NCBI GenBank assembly: GCA_029968055.1 | Contig: JASCNX010000001.1 | Location: 1,795,204-1,859,203 of the forward strand | Direction: 5' to 3' | Source of the DNA: Xenophilus aerolatus | GTDB lineage: Bacteria > Pseudomonadota > Gammaproteobacteria > Burkholderiales > Burkholderiaceae_C | Length of the DNA stretch: 64,000 nucleotides | In this document: one piece after another, positions 10,966 through 22,609 of the stretch | How the letters are laid out: each line of letters opens with the position of its first letter | Numbering within the stretch: the first letter of the stretch is position 1 | The notes under the pieces: model-generated | The model's input: only the letters and a program-made list of their open reading frames with translations | Told to the model about the DNA's origin: nothing | Database searches by the model: none | Program-made: the position numbers and the translations under genes

Positions 10966-13683
10966 CTACGTGCCGAGCGCCTGCCGCAGGTAGGCGGCCG
11001 TCGCACTCCCGGACGGGGTCTCGGCGACCTGCGCGGGCGTCCCCTGCGCCACGATCAGGCCGCCTTCGGCGCCCGCGCCGGGCCCCATGTCGATCACCCA
11101 GTCGGCCGCCGCCACGACGCGCATGTCGTGCTCGACCACCAGGACCGTGTTGCCGGCGTCCACCAACCTCTGCAGCGGCGCCATCAGCCGCTCGACGTCC
11201 GCCGGGTGGAGGCCTGTCGTGGGCTCGTCCAGGATGTAGAGGGTGCCGCCCCGCGGCACGCGCTGGAGTTCGGTGGCGAGCTTGATGCGCTGGGCCTCGC
11301 CGCCGGACAGCTCGGTGGCCGGCTGGCCCAGGCGCAGGTAATCCAGCCCGAGTTCGCCAAGGAGCTTCAGCGGTGTCGATATGCGCGGCTCGCCGTCGAA
11401 GTGCACCAGCGCCTCCTCGACCGTCAGGCCGAGCACCTGCGCGATGTTCTTGCCATTCCAGGTGACGGCCAGCGTGTCCGCGTTGTAGCGTGCGCCGTGG
11501 CAGGTGGGACAGGGCGCGTACACGCTCGGCATGAACAGCAGTTCCACGCTGACCGAGCCCTCCCCCTCGCAGGTGTCGCAGCGCCCCTTGGCGACATTGA
11601 ACGAGAAGCGCCCCGCGTCGTAGCGCCGGCGACGCGCCGACGCCGTCGAGGCGAAGAGCTGGCGGACGGCGTCGAACAGGCCGGTGTAGGTCGCGAGGTT
11701 CGAGCGCGGCGTGCGGCCGATCGGCTTCTGGTCGACCTGGACGAGCCGGCGCACCGCCTCGGCGCCGGCCCCCAGCTTGCCGGCCGTGGGCGTCGTCCAG
11801 GCTTCGGCGCCGGCCTCCGGCAGGTCCTCGTCGGACGCCGGGCCCCGGCCCAGCCGCTCACCCAGCAGTTCGGCCAGCACCTGGCTGGCGAGCGTCGACT
11901 TGCCGGAGCCGGACCGGCCGGTGACGGCACACAGCACGCCGAGCGGAATGCGCACGTCCAGCTCGTGCAGGTTGTTGCGGCTGATGCCTTCGAGCGCCAG
12001 CCACTGTTGCGGCGAGCGGTCGCGGCCGGCCGTGGGCGGCGCGTCCGCGCGAAGGAAGCGCGCGGTGACCGAGCGCTCGACGGCCGCCAGCCCGTCGGGC
12101 GGTCCGCTGTAGAGCACCTCGCCGCCGCGGCTGCCCGCCCCGGGCCCGACATCGACGATCCAGTCGGCGCGCCGCATCGTCTCCACGTCGTGCTCCACCA
12201 CGAACACCGAATTGCCGTTGCGCCGCAACTGCTCCAGCGCATCCAGCAAGGCTTCGCCGTCGGCCGGATGCAGGCCGGCCGAGGGCTCGTCGAGCACGTA
12301 GACCACGCCGAACAGGCTCGAGCGGATCTGCGCCCCGAGGCGCAGGCGCTGCAGTTCGCCGGGCGACAGCGTCGGCGTGGTGCGGTCCATCGTCAGGTAG
12401 CCCAGGCCCAGCCCGAGGAGGGTCTGGATGCGCTCGCGAATCTCCGTGGCCAGGCGTTGAGCGGCCAGGCGCTTTTCCTCCGACCCCTCCGGCGTGCGAC
12501 GCACGTCGGGCGCCGCCGCGTGCGACGCCTGCCCCTGGGTCGACCGCGCGGCCCGCGCCGCGCGGGACTGCGCCGCGCCGAGCGTCGGCGACGGAGGCGT
12601 TGCCGCCGCGCCGCGCCCCTGCGCAGCCGCAGCCAGCAGCCCATGCACGGCCGCCAGCGGCAAGGCGGCCACCTCGCCGATGTCGTGCCCTTCGAAGGTC
12701 ACAGACAGCGCCTCGGCCTTCAGACGCTTGCCCTGGCACGCCGGGCACAGCCCCCCCACCATGAAACGCGACACGCGCCGCTTCATGAGTTCGCTCTGGC
12801 TGGTGGCGTAGGTGTGGAGCACATAGCGGCGTGCGCTGGTGAACGTGCCCTGGTAACTCGGCGCCAGCTTGCGGCGCAGCGCCTGGCGCGTCTCGGCCGG
12901 CGTGAACCCGGCATAGACCGGCACCGTCGGCTGCTCGTCGGTGAACAGGATCCAGTCGCGAACCGTCTTCGGCAGCTTGTTCCAGGGCGTGTCGACGTCA
13001 TGGCCGAGCGTGACCAGGATGTCGCGCAGGTTCTGACCCTGCCACGCCGTGGGCCACGCGGCCACGGCGCGCTCGCGGATCGTCAACGACGGGTCGGGCA
13101 CCATCGACGCCTCGGTCACGTCGAACACGCGGCCCAGGCCGTGGCAGGTCGGGCAGGCGCCCTGCGGCGTGTTGGGCGAGAAGTCCTCGGCGTAGAGCAT
13201 CGGCTGGTCGGCCGGGTAATGGCCCGCGCGCGAGAACAGCAGGCGCAGCAGGCTCGACAGCGTGGTCAGGCTCCCGACCGTGGAGCGCGAGCCCGGCGTG
13301 CCGCGCGACTGCTGCAGCGCCACTGCCGGCGGCAGCCCGTCGATCCGGTCGACCTCGGGCACGCCCACCTGGTCGATCAGCCGTCGGGCATACGGCGCCA
13401 CCGAGTCGAGGTAGCGCCGCTGCGACTCGGCAAAAAGGGTGCCGAACGCCAGCGACGATTTGCCGGAGCCGGAGATGCCCGTGAACACCACGAGGGCATC
13501 GCGCGGGATGTCGACGTCGACGTCGCGCAGGTTGTGCTCGCGCGCGCCGCGGACGCGCACGAAGCGCTCGAGGTCGTGGTGGTCCGGCTCGCCAGCGCCG
13601 TTCGACGCATTCGACGAACTTCCGCGCTGCGTTTCATTCGACGTCAGCCGGGCACTGGATTTCTGGCGCACGGGTCTTTGCAT
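10966..13683 (-). CDS. UvrA-like excinuclease ATPase, class II (UvrA2 type)
   Basis: About 905 aa. Two ABC modules are visible: Walker A GISGSGKSS near the start and GRSGSGKST in the second half; zinc-finger pairs CPTCHG/CPACQG and CDTCEG/CPTCHG; signatures LSPGELQRLRLG (first, degenerate) and LSGGEAQRIKLA (second). Missing insert regions and shorter length fit UvrA2, which lacks the UvrB-binding domain and is linked to DNA damage or drug tolerance rather than core repair. An Ala/Arg-rich linker (about 370-420) interrupts the first module. The ATG at 13683 is used; a TTG 24 bases upstream is in frame. No uvrB or uvrC nearby. Confidence 0.92.
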   Translation of the reverse strand: MQRPVRQKSSARLTSNETQRGSSSNASNGAGEPDHHDLERFVRVRGAREHNLRDVDVDIPRDALVVFTGISGSGKSSLAFGTLFAESQRRYLDSVAPYARRLIDQVGVPEVDRIDGLPPAVALQQSRGTPGSRSTVGSLTTLSSLLRLLFSRAGHYPADQPMLYAEDFSPNTPQGACPTCHGLGRVFDVTEASMVPDPSLTIRERAVAAWPTAWQGQNLRDILVTLGHDVDTPWNKLPKTVRDWILFTDEQPTVPVYAGFTPAETRQALRRKLAPSYQGTFTSARRYVLHTYATSQSELMKRRVSRFMVGGLCPACQGKRLKAEALSVTFEGHDIGEVAALPLAAVHGLLAAAAQGRGAAATPPSPTLGAAQSRAARAARSTQGQASHAAAPDVRRTPEGSEEKRLAAQRLATEIRERIQTLLGLGLGYLTMDRTTPTLSPGELQRLRLGAQIRSSLFGVVYVLDEPSAGLHPADGEALLDALEQLRRNGNSVFVVEHDVETMRRADWIVDVGPGAGSRGGEVLYSGPPDGLAAVERSVTARFLRADAPPTAGRDRSPQQWLALEGISRNNLHELDVRIPLGVLCAVTGRSGSGKSTLASQVLAELLGERLGRGPASDEDLPEAGAEAWTTPTAGKLGAGAEAVRRLVQVDQKPIGRTPRSNLATYTGLFDAVRQLFASTASARRRRYDAGRFSFNVAKGRCDTCEGEGSVSVELLFMPSVYAPCPTCHGARYNADTLAVTWNGKNIAQVLGLTVEEALVHFDGEPRISTPLKLLGELGLDYLRLGQPATELSGGEAQRIKLATELQRVPRGGTLYILDEPTTGLHPADVERLMAPLQRLVDAGNTVLVVEHDMRVVAAADWVIDMGPGAGAEGGLIVAQGTPAQVAETPSGSATAAYLRQALGT

Positions 13684-14146
13684 AGCCGCAGCATGCACGA
13701 ATATCAACCGCTGTCCGGACGGAACATGCCGGCATTTGGTATAGGAGACGGCGAAAGGTCGCGTCGATGGGCGGCTGGTGGGTCAGTCATCCGACACATC
13801 GTCGCCGTCGGCATGGTGTTGGTGATGACCACGACGTATCCACTGCGGAAAACTGGAGAAGCACCGGCTCCAAGAAGTCCGGGGCCGATCAGCTGGTCAG
13901 TCTGCCGGTCCGGCTGCACCCAGCCAGACGGCAGAGCTTGCGACGGTTCTTGCCCTTTCGGGCCGGCGGAGGGAAACGCCCAGATTTCCCACACGGGCAG
14001 GTCACCACCCGCAGGTAGGCACGACCTACGACTTATCCGATCAAACGACTCAGATACTAAAAATTGTTCAGTTCGAATGGACATGTTGGGTGCGAAGACT
14101 GGCAGTGCCACCCTCGTTGGAATCACATCAACCTTGAAGGAAGATC
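13684..14146. other. Gene-free, lower-GC upstream region of the YcaO gene
   Basis: I see no credible gene; the open frames on either strand have no start signals or family resemblance. It contains the divergent promoters of uvrA2 and the YcaO gene, including a short inverted repeat GTAGG-N5-CCTAC at 14015-14029, a possible -10 (GATACT near 14052) and an AAGGA ribosome binding site before 14147. Confidence 0.6.
14015..14029. promoter_or_regulatory. Short inverted repeat, candidate regulator site
   Basis: GTAGG-CACGA-CCTAC lies just upstream of an AT-rich stretch with a possible -10, 130 bases before the YcaO start. The size suits a dimeric helix-turn-helix protein, but no cognate regulator is adjacent. 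Confidence 0.3.
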
Positions 14147-14740
14147 ATGGGCATCATTCAGAACTCCACACCACTCAGCGTGAATGGGCACCCGTCGTGC
14201 GTGCTTAGCCGCAGCGCTGAGCAAGACGCCAGCGACGGCTGGGCGATCACCGTGCGGCCCTACCGGCCTGCACAGACGCCACAAGACATCGACCCCGAGT
14301 TTTTGTGCAATATCAAAGGCTTCGGCCGCGCCGTGGCCCCGCAGGCAGCTTTCGACATTGCGCTGTCCGAGGCCGCGGAACGCCATGCCTATCGCACGCC
14401 CAGTCTGGAGATCCGAACTTGTGAAGGGCGTGCGCTCGCCGGCCGGATCGAGCCCGCCAGCCTCGTGCGCTATGCGCCCGATCAATACGAGCGCGCCGAG
14501 CTCGCGCTGCATCGCTACAACGAGAGTGAAGAACATCCCTGGGTGCCGGCCACGCTACTGGACAGCAGTGAAGCCTCCTGGTGCCATGCGGAATGGGTCT
14601 ATGGCGCCAAAGCGCTTCCCCAGCGCCGGCGGGCATCCGCATTGATCTGGCAGACCACCTCCGGCTGCGCCAGCGATGTGGACATCCCCGTCGCCATCGA
14701 ACGTGCAGGACTCGAAGTGGTCGAGCGCGACGCCCTTGAC
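14147..14740 (+). pseudogene. YcaO-domain protein, 3'-truncated
   Basis: The first 198 residues resemble the N-terminal half of YcaO proteins (about 400 aa), which use ATP to cyclise or thiolate peptide backbones in RiPP biosynthesis. Visible family features are the SEAAERHA strip (residues 74-81, ATP/Mg-binding ExxxR type), PWVPATLLD near 131-139, SGCA at 172-175 and EVVERDAL at 190-197. Right after VVERDAL the family resemblance stops, and the DNA beyond reads as the opposite-strand DUF11 gene. The plus frame remains open but is unrelated. Start: ATG with AAGGA upstream. No precursor peptide or partner dehydrogenase was found. Inactive as a full YcaO enzyme unless the window is misassembled here. 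Confidence 0.72.
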
Positions 14741-17572
14741 GGTCGTTGCCGTCGGGGTATAGGCCACTGCCGTGCCGGTCATGCCCAAGGACGAGCACTG
14801 GACGGCGGGCTGTGTGGCGCCGGTCAACGAGGTGTACGCGGGGAGCGCGTCGTTGATCGACAGGTTGCTCACGGGGGCGGTGCCCTGGTTCGTCGCAACG
14901 ACCTGGTAGACGATGCACTGGCCCGGCTTGAGCGACAGAGGTGCAGCCGACAGAGACGCAGGCGGGTCAACGTTGCCGTCGCAGTTCGTGTCGGGGCCTT
15001 GCGTCTTGACCACGCGAATCTGACCGGTCACCACCGTGCTCAGGTCGGTCGCAGAGGGCGTGCCGCAGTTGCCCGCGCCGGCGGCGAACGTTGCCGTCAC
15101 CGTGGCCAGGTCGGTGGCGCCAGCGCTGGCACCACCCGGAGCGAACACCTTCACCAGGATCTTCTGCGTGCCACCGACTGGCAGCGGGCCAGGCGTCGAG
15201 CCGGTCACCAGCGTGTCACCCTGATCGATCTGGCCGTCGCCGTTGACGTCGAGGTAGATCGCCGTGGTCCAGCCTGCGGTCACGTCGGCCGCGGGCAAGG
15301 TTGCGGTCAGCGTGTAGGCGCCGCAGCTCTGGTTGCCGGTGTTGGTCAGCGTGTGGGCATAGACCACCGTGCCGCCAGGAGCGACCTGGCCCGAGTTGTT
15401 GGGCGTCAGGGTGGCGCTCAGCGTCGAGGCCACGGTCACCGTCACGGCGTCGGTCTTTGCATCGCTCACGAGCACGCCCGTGGAGCCGACACCCGTGGAC
15501 AGCACCTGGAAGTAGATCTTCTGGGCGGTCACGGCCGTCTGGGTGGCAGGCGGCGTCACGCATGCGTCGACTTCGACCTGCTTACCCTTGGCCACAAACA
15601 CCGGCATCGCCGCCGCAGCGGAGGCACAGTTGCCACCCGCAGCGACGTACTTCACCGTCCAGCCCGTGGGCAGCGACCCCGGGAAGCTGGAAGTCTGGCT
15701 GGCCGAAAGGTTGTAGTTGTTGTCGGCCGAGTCGTTGTTCTTGATGAACAGCGTGAAGACCGTGCCGGTGCCGGCGGGCGTGGTGTTCGTCGTCGTGGGC
15801 AGCGGGCTCGGGCCGGGGCCCAAGTCACCACCTGCCACCGAACCCGAACCCGTACCTGCTGCCGTGTTGGTCAGGTCGACCAGCGCACCGATGACCGTGG
15901 TCACCGTGTCCAGAGTGGCATCGATCTTGGTCGCATCGCCCCCCGACTTGCCAGTCACGGTCACCGAGAAGGGACCCGAGCCGACCACGGTGCTGGCGGG
16001 CACGATGGCCTGCACGACGATGTTCACGCTGCCGCCAGCGGCGATCGGACCCGTGTCCGGAACGCCGTCGCCGTTGGTGTCGAGCAGGGGCGTGACGCCG
16101 TCCGCCGCGAACAGCTGGAACGTCGTGCCCGCAGGGAAGGTCGAAGAACCGGTCGTGAGGTTCACCGTGTCGGTGCCGCTGCCGGCGTTGAACACGGTCT
16201 GCGGGAACTTGACGCCGCCGCCAGGAACGACCGACGGCTGAGTCGTCAAGTCGGCGGGCGTGCTGTTGGGCGTGCCGGGCGTGCCGTCCTTCGCGCTGAC
16301 GGCCGTCGACCCGTTGGCACCCACAGCGATCGAGTACGTGGCGGTGACCGTGTACGAGGCAGGATTCGTCGTCGAGCCCACCGTCCCGATGGCCGTCGAC
16401 GTGACGTTGCCCGCGTCTGTCGGGTTGTACTGCGCGACGTTGGTCGTGGTCGACGTACCGATGGCGGCGCTCGAGTTCACAGTGACCACGAAGCTCAGCG
16501 TCTGCGTGGAGTTCGGCGCGAGCGAAGCCACCACCGCATTCAGCGTTTGGCCGGAGACCGCGAAGTCAATGCCAGGCTGGTCGCCGCCGGCGCCATCGCC
16601 CAGCGCTAGCCCGGGCGCATTGCTCCACACGGCAGAACCTGGCAAGTACGTGAAGCCGCTCGGCAGCGTGTCGGACAGAGCAAACGTGCCTGCCTGAGCG
16701 CCGGTGTTGTTGAACGTGAGCGTGTACACCGTGTAGTAGCAGTTCGCCGTAGATGCCAGACCCGGGACCCAGGTGGTCGCGCAGGTAACACCAGTCGCGG
16801 AGCGCGGACCGCCGGTCGATGCAGTCGGCCACGCGCCGCCACCGGGGGCAGCAACGGCCGGAGCACCGATGGTCTTGGTCACGTTGAACGCAGCCACGGT
16901 GGTGAGGTTCACCTGGTCCTTGTCGGACGCGGAGGTGTTGGGGGCCGTGTACAGCGCCGGCGTGCCCGGCGTGGCCAGGATGGTCGCCGTGTCGAACGGC
17001 GGGGTCGTGCCAGTCGCGGTGCTTGGAATCGTGTAGGCCACGACGAACGGGAAGGTGCCGTTGCTACCTGCCACGGTCTGGGCCGGCACGTTACACACTG
17101 CCGCAGGGACTGCGCTGCACAGCGGGGTGGTGCTGTCGGGCACGCCGTCGCCATTGGCGTCCGCGTAGACCTCGATCTTGGCAAAGCGGTTGTTGTCGTC
17201 CGTCACCGAGATGGTGAAGGTGTCCGAACCGTTACCGGTGTTGGTCAGAATGTGCGGCGCATAGACGACCGTCGCAGCCGCACCGGTCTTGGTGTTGACG
17301 ACCGTTGTGGTGGGCTGGTTCACGCTATCGAGCGTGAAGGAGCCGACCTGCTGGACCGTGGTCTGGACCAGGTTGGACGTCGCGATCTGCGTGGTACCCG
17401 TGGAGTCGGCATACGAGGCGGAGGCCTGGTTGCCGATCACGGTGTTGGCGGGTGGTGCTACAGCGAAGGCCGCCGAGCTTCCGAACAGGAAGCCCAGCGA
17501 CAACACCGTGGCGCCCACCCATGCCGCGCGGGGCCTGTGGCCTGCGCGTTGGGTTGGCAAGTTGGAAAGCAC
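14555..17572 (-). CDS. Large DUF11-repeat surface/secreted protein, 3' end apparently lost
   Basis: 1005 aa from the GTG at 17572, chosen for the AGGAG 7 bases upstream; an upstream in-frame start at 17698 would precede the signal peptide. Signal peptide about residues 1-40 (hydrophobic ATVLSLGFLFGSSAAFA). The mature part is Thr/Ser/Gly/Asn-rich with repeated DUF11 units (NTGNQSCGAYTLTATLP, INDALPAYTSLTGATQP) and acidic DxNGDG loops near residues 135, 500 and 778, plus DTNCDGNVD near 864. No sortase motif or outer-membrane anchor is visible. The last roughly 60 residues (plus-strand 14555-14740) are antisense to the YcaO gene and not DUF11-like. Confidence 0.82.
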   Translation of the reverse strand: MLSNLPTQRAGHRPRAAWVGATVLSLGFLFGSSAAFAVAPPANTVIGNQASASYADSTGTTQIATSNLVQTTVQQVGSFTLDSVNQPTTTVVNTKTGAAATVVYAPHILTNTGNGSDTFTISVTDDNNRFAKIEVYADANGDGVPDSTTPLCSAVPAAVCNVPAQTVAGSNGTFPFVVAYTIPSTATGTTPPFDTATILATPGTPALYTAPNTSASDKDQVNLTTVAAFNVTKTIGAPAVAAPGGGAWPTASTGGPRSATGVTCATTWVPGLASTANCYYTVYTLTFNNTGAQAGTFALSDTLPSGFTYLPGSAVWSNAPGLALGDGAGGDQPGIDFAVSGQTLNAVVASLAPNSTQTLSFVVTVNSSAAIGTSTTTNVAQYNPTDAGNVTSTAIGTVGSTTNPASYTVTATYSIAVGANGSTAVSAKDGTPGTPNSTPADLTTQPSVVPGGGVKFPQTVFNAGSGTDTVNLTTGSSTFPAGTTFQLFAADGVTPLLDTNGDGVPDTGPIAAGGSVNIVVQAIVPASTVVGSGPFSVTVTGKSGGDATKIDATLDTVTTVIGALVDLTNTAAGTGSGSVAGGDLGPGPSPLPTTTNTTPAGTGTVFTLFIKNNDSADNNYNLSASQTSSFPGSLPTGWTVKYVAAGGNCASAAAAMPVFVAKGKQVEVDACVTPPATQTAVTAQKIYFQVLSTGVGSTGVLVSDAKTDAVTVTVASTLSATLTPNNSGQVAPGGTVVYAHTLTNTGNQSCGAYTLTATLPAADVTAGWTTAIYLDVNGDGQIDQGDTLVTGSTPGPLPVGGTQKILVKVFAPGGASAGATDLATVTATFAAGAGNCGTPSATDLSTVVTGQIRVVKTQGPDTNCDGNVDPPASLSAAPLSLKPGQCIVYQVVATNQGTAPVSNLSINDALPAYTSLTGATQPAVQCSSLGMTGTAVAYTPTATTVKGVALDHFESCTFDGDGDVHIAGAAGGGLPDQCGCPPALGKRFGAIDPFRMAPGGFTAVQ

Positions 17573-17641
17573 GTGGTTTCTCCTCAGAGTGGTCAAAGAA
17601 CTGGCAAACAAAGCGGCTAGGAGCGCGCAGGGAAAAGCAGC

Positions 17642-17691
17642 CCCGCGAAGGGCCAAAAGAAAACCCCCGCCATCAGTGCCCGCGAAGGGCC
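17642..17691. repeat. Direct repeat of a 13-bp hairpin-forming motif
   Basis: CCCGCGAAGGGCC occurs at 17642-17654 and 17679-17691, 37 bases apart, between the two DUF11 genes. Each copy can fold on itself (GCCC-TTCG-CGGGC on the minus strand). It may moderate read-through from the small gene into the large one, but no clear U tract follows. Confidence 0.45.
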
Positions 17692-17751
17692 TTGACAAGC
17701 AGGGGTTGACGAAATGGGTTCATCTCAGGACGAGGATTCGCGCTGCGCAGC

Positions 17752-18393
17752 TCAGCGCGCAGGCGTCACCGTGACGGCAGGCGGGGCCTGGGCGGCGGGC
17801 GTGGCGGTCTTCGGCTCGGGCGGAATGACTTCCTCGACCCGGGCGCGCGCGCTGACGGCAGTCACGCCGTTGGCGGGCAGCTGGCCGAGCGTCCAGCGCA
17901 GCGAGCGGTAGTCGCTGTACGGCACGCGCTCGAGCTTGCCGTCGACCTTGCGCATGAGCGGCTCGGCCGCAAAGACGCCGTCCTTCGTGGCCGCCTTGAC
18001 CAGTTCGGCGCCCGGCTTGGCCGACTTCGCCTGGTACTCGAGACCCTCGGGCAGGGGCAGGTTGGCCACGAGGCCGGACACGGCCTTGCCGGTGTTGTTG
18101 GTGTAGGTGGCGCGGTATTCGATGATGTCGCCCGGCTTCACCGCCGTGGCATCGAGCAGTTGTTCGGCGCCGTTGGCGCCCTTGACGACCTTGGCTTGGG
18201 TCAGAACGACCTCGACGGTCTTCTTCTTGGCATCGGCTGCGCTCGGCGCTGCCGCCGCGGGCGCGGCAGGCTGCGCAGCGGCCACCGCGACACCTCCGAC
18301 AAGGAGAAAACCGGCACTCCAGCGCGCCGTCACCCGGGACATGACCCGCAACTTCTCAAGGGAAGCGCGGGCAATTGATTTCATTTTCGACAT
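17752..18393 (-). CDS. Small DUF11-domain exported protein
   Basis: 213 aa. Start ATG at 18393 has GGAG six bases upstream; the frame extends further but without signals. A basic N terminus and hydrophobic stretch (SAGFLLVGGVAVAAAQP) form a signal peptide. A single DUF11-like domain (about 60-190) includes VKPGDIIEYRATYTNNTG and GLVANLPLPEGLEYQ, followed by a Pro/Ala tail. It lies upstream of the large DUF11 gene with 179 bases between, so the two are probably cotranscribed and function together at the cell surface. Specific role unknown. Confidence 0.85.
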   Translation of the reverse strand: MSKMKSIARASLEKLRVMSRVTARWSAGFLLVGGVAVAAAQPAAPAAAAPSAADAKKKTVEVVLTQAKVVKGANGAEQLLDATAVKPGDIIEYRATYTNNTGKAVSGLVANLPLPEGLEYQAKSAKPGAELVKAATKDGVFAAEPLMRKVDGKLERVPYSDYRSLRWTLGQLPANGVTAVSARARVEEVIPPEPKTATPAAQAPPAVTVTPAR

Positions 18394-19227
<834 letters not shown>

Positions 19228-19299
19228 ACAAGACGCAAATTTGTCGAAGCCTGCGATTCTAGCAGGACTTCGGGCCCGTTCCGGCCGGCGCGGGCAACA

Positions 19300-20643
<1,344 letters not shown>

Positions 20644-20671
20644 GGTGGCGCCTTGCAGCGCCACCGGCGTG

Positions 20672-21637
20672 TCAGGCGAGCGTGGCCGGGTCGACGTTGG
20701 CGCCGCAGACGATCAGGCAGACCTTCTCGCCCGCACGCGGCGCGTAGGCACCAGTCTGCAGGGCCGCCAAAGGCAGCGCGGCCGCCGGCTCGACGGCCAG
20801 CTTCATCTCTTTCCACAACCACAGCTGCGCGGCGCGGATGGCGTCGTCGGGCAGCAGCAGCGCATCGCGCACGTGCTGCCGCGTGATCTCCCACGCGATG
20901 GCGCCGATGCGCTTGGCGCCCAGCGAGTCGGCCGCCACGCCGCCCACGGCGACGTCGACCGGCTCGCCGGCCGCGCGGGCGGCATGCAGCGTGGGGCACG
21001 TCGCGGGCTCCAGCGCTACCACGCGGCTGCGCTGCTGGAACCAGCCCGCCAGCCCGCCGATGAGGCCACCCCCACCCACGCTCACCAGCACCGCGTCGGG
21101 CAGGCCGCCCTGGCGCTCGATTTCTACGCCCAGCGTGCCGGCGCCGGCCACCACTTCGGGTTGGTCATAGGCATGGGTGAGCAGTGCGCCGCTTTCCTGC
21201 TGGCGCGCGAGGCAGGCGGCCAGCGCATCGGGATAGAACTCACCGACCACGCGCACGTCGGCGCCCAGGGCGCGCAAGCGGGCGCGCTTGGCCTCTGGCG
21301 AGACGCCGGGCAGGTACACCTCGCAACGCACGCCCAGGGCCTGCGCTGCGGCGGCGGTGGCGATGCCGGCATTGCCGCCCGACGCGACGACCACGCCGCT
21401 CGCGGGAATCTCGTTGGCCAGCAACCGATTCATCATGCCACGCGCCTTGAAGCTGCCGCTGACCTGCAGGTGCTCGAGCTTGAGCCAGACTTCGGCGCCG
21501 GGCGCTGCCACGCCGAAGGCGGAGGCCGGCAGCTTCCACAAGGGTGTTTCACGCACGAAGTGGCCGGCTCGGCCGCCCAGCCTGCGGGAGGCGCTGTCGA
21601 TCTCGGAGCGCCAGTCGATGTCTTGCATGCGATTCAT
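20672..21637 (-). CDS. Threonine/serine dehydratase-like PLP enzyme (fold type II)
   Basis: 321 aa. The PLP lysine is in [12 protein letters not shown], the phosphate-binding loop is [13 protein letters not shown], and the asparagine loop reads ASGGNAGIA where catabolic threonine dehydratases have SSGNHG. The family eliminates the hydroxyl or ammonia from serine or threonine; the altered loop leaves the true substrate open. The start ATG overlaps the ispH stop (ATGA), so it is translationally coupled to ispH. No regulatory ACT domain. Confidence 0.85.
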   Translation of the reverse strand: MNRMQDIDWRSEIDSASRRLGGRAGHFVRETPLWKLPASAFGVAAPGAEVWLKLEHLQVSGSFKARGMMNRLLANEIPASGVVVASGGNAGIATAAAAQALGVRCEVYLPGVSPEAKRARLRALGADVRVVGEFYPDALAACLARQQESGALLTHAYDQPEVVAGAGTLGVEIERQGGLPDAVLVSVGGGGLIGGLAGWFQQRSRVVALEPATCPTLHAARAAGEPVDVAVGGVAADSLGAKRIGAIAWEITRQHVRDALLLPDDAIRAAQLWLWKEMKLAVEPAAALPLAALQTGAYAPRAGEKVCLIVCGANVDPATLA

Positions 21638-22599
21638 GAGATGTGCTGCGGCGGCGGGATGTCGTCGAGCTTCAGGCCTTTGGGCAACGGGAACTTGATC
21701 GTCTCCTCGATGCCCTGCAGGCTGCGCACCGAGACGGCGCCCAGCGCCTTGATGCGCTCGATCACCTCGCGCACCAGCACCTCGGGCGCCGACGCGCCAG
21801 CCGTGAGGCCCACGCGCGCCTTGCCCTCGAACCATTCGGGCTGCAACTCCGCGGCCGAGTCGACCATGTGCGCCGGCGTGCCCAGGCGCTGCGCCAGCTC
21901 GCGCAGGCGGTTGCTGTTGGAGCTGGTCGGGCTGCCGACCACGATGACCAGGTCGACCTGCGGGCTCATGACCTTCACGGCGTCCTGCCGGTTCTGCGTG
22001 GCATAGCAGATGTCCTGCTGCTTGGGCTCGCGCACGGCCGGAAAGCGCGCGCGCACGGCGGCGGCGATCTCGGCGGCGTCGTCGACCGAGAGCGTCGTCT
22101 GCGTCACCACGGCGAGCTTTTGCGTCTGGCCCGGCTGCACGCGTGCCACGTCGGCCACGTCCTCGACCAGGTGGATGCCGTGGTCGAGCTGGCCCATCGT
22201 ACCCTCGACCTCGGGATGCCCCTTGTGGCCGATCATGATGAATTCGTAGCCTTCCTTCGCGAGCTTGGCCACCTCGACGTGCACCTTGGTCACCAGCGGG
22301 CAGGTGGCATCGAAGACCGAGAAGCCGCGCTGCTGCGCCTCGGCCTCCACGGCCTTGCTCACGCCGTGCGCGCTGAAGACCAGCGTGGCACCGGGCGGCA
22401 CCTCGGCCAGGTCCTCGATGAAGACGGCGCCCTTGGCGCGCAGCGTTTCGACGACGTAGGTGTTGTGCACGATCTCGTGGCGCACGTAGATCGGCGCGCC
22501 GAACTTGGCGATGGCGCGCTCGACGATCTCGATCGCGCGGTCCACACCGGCGCAGAAGCCTCGCGGCTCGGCAAGGAGGATTTCCTGGACGTCCTGCAT
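21634..22599 (-). CDS. ispH: 4-hydroxy-3-methylbut-2-enyl diphosphate reductase
   Basis: 321 aa. It catalyses the last step of the MEP isoprenoid pathway, giving IPP and DMAPP, with a [4Fe-4S] cluster. The cluster cysteines lie in [11 protein letters not shown] (near residue 17), [10 protein letters not shown] and [15 protein letters not shown] and [11 protein letters not shown] are family hallmarks. It ends in an ATGA overlap with the PLP enzyme and begins ten bases after the FKBP gene, an arrangement (FKBP-ispH) common in proteobacteria. Confidence 0.97.
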   Translation of the reverse strand: MQDVQEILLAEPRGFCAGVDRAIEIVERAIAKFGAPIYVRHEIVHNTYVVETLRAKGAVFIEDLAEVPPGATLVFSAHGVSKAVEAEAQQRGFSVFDATCPLVTKVHVEVAKLAKEGYEFIMIGHKGHPEVEGTMGQLDHGIHLVEDVADVARVQPGQTQKLAVVTQTTLSVDDAAEIAAAVRARFPAVREPKQQDICYATQNRQDAVKVMSPQVDLVIVVGSPTSSNSNRLRELAQRLGTPAHMVDSAAELQPEWFEGKARVGLTAGASAPEVLVREVIERIKALGAVSVRSLQGIEETIKFPLPKGLKLDDIPPPQHIS

Positions 22600-22609
22600 G
22601 GGCGAGGTC

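Noticed and set aside
13704..14126. 140-codon minus-strand frame upstream of the YcaO gene
   Set aside because: No start signal, mixed composition and no family resemblance; most likely chance.
14077..14208. 43-codon frame overlapping the YcaO start, considered as a RiPP precursor
   Set aside because: No ribosome binding site, no leader/core features such as a Cys/Ser/Thr-rich tail, and it overlaps the YcaO start in another frame.
14741..16609. Continuation of the plus-strand YcaO reading frame beyond 14740
   Set aside because: The frame stays open but encodes Arg/Gly/Val-rich sequence antisense to the DUF11 gene; no YcaO resemblance after residue 197.
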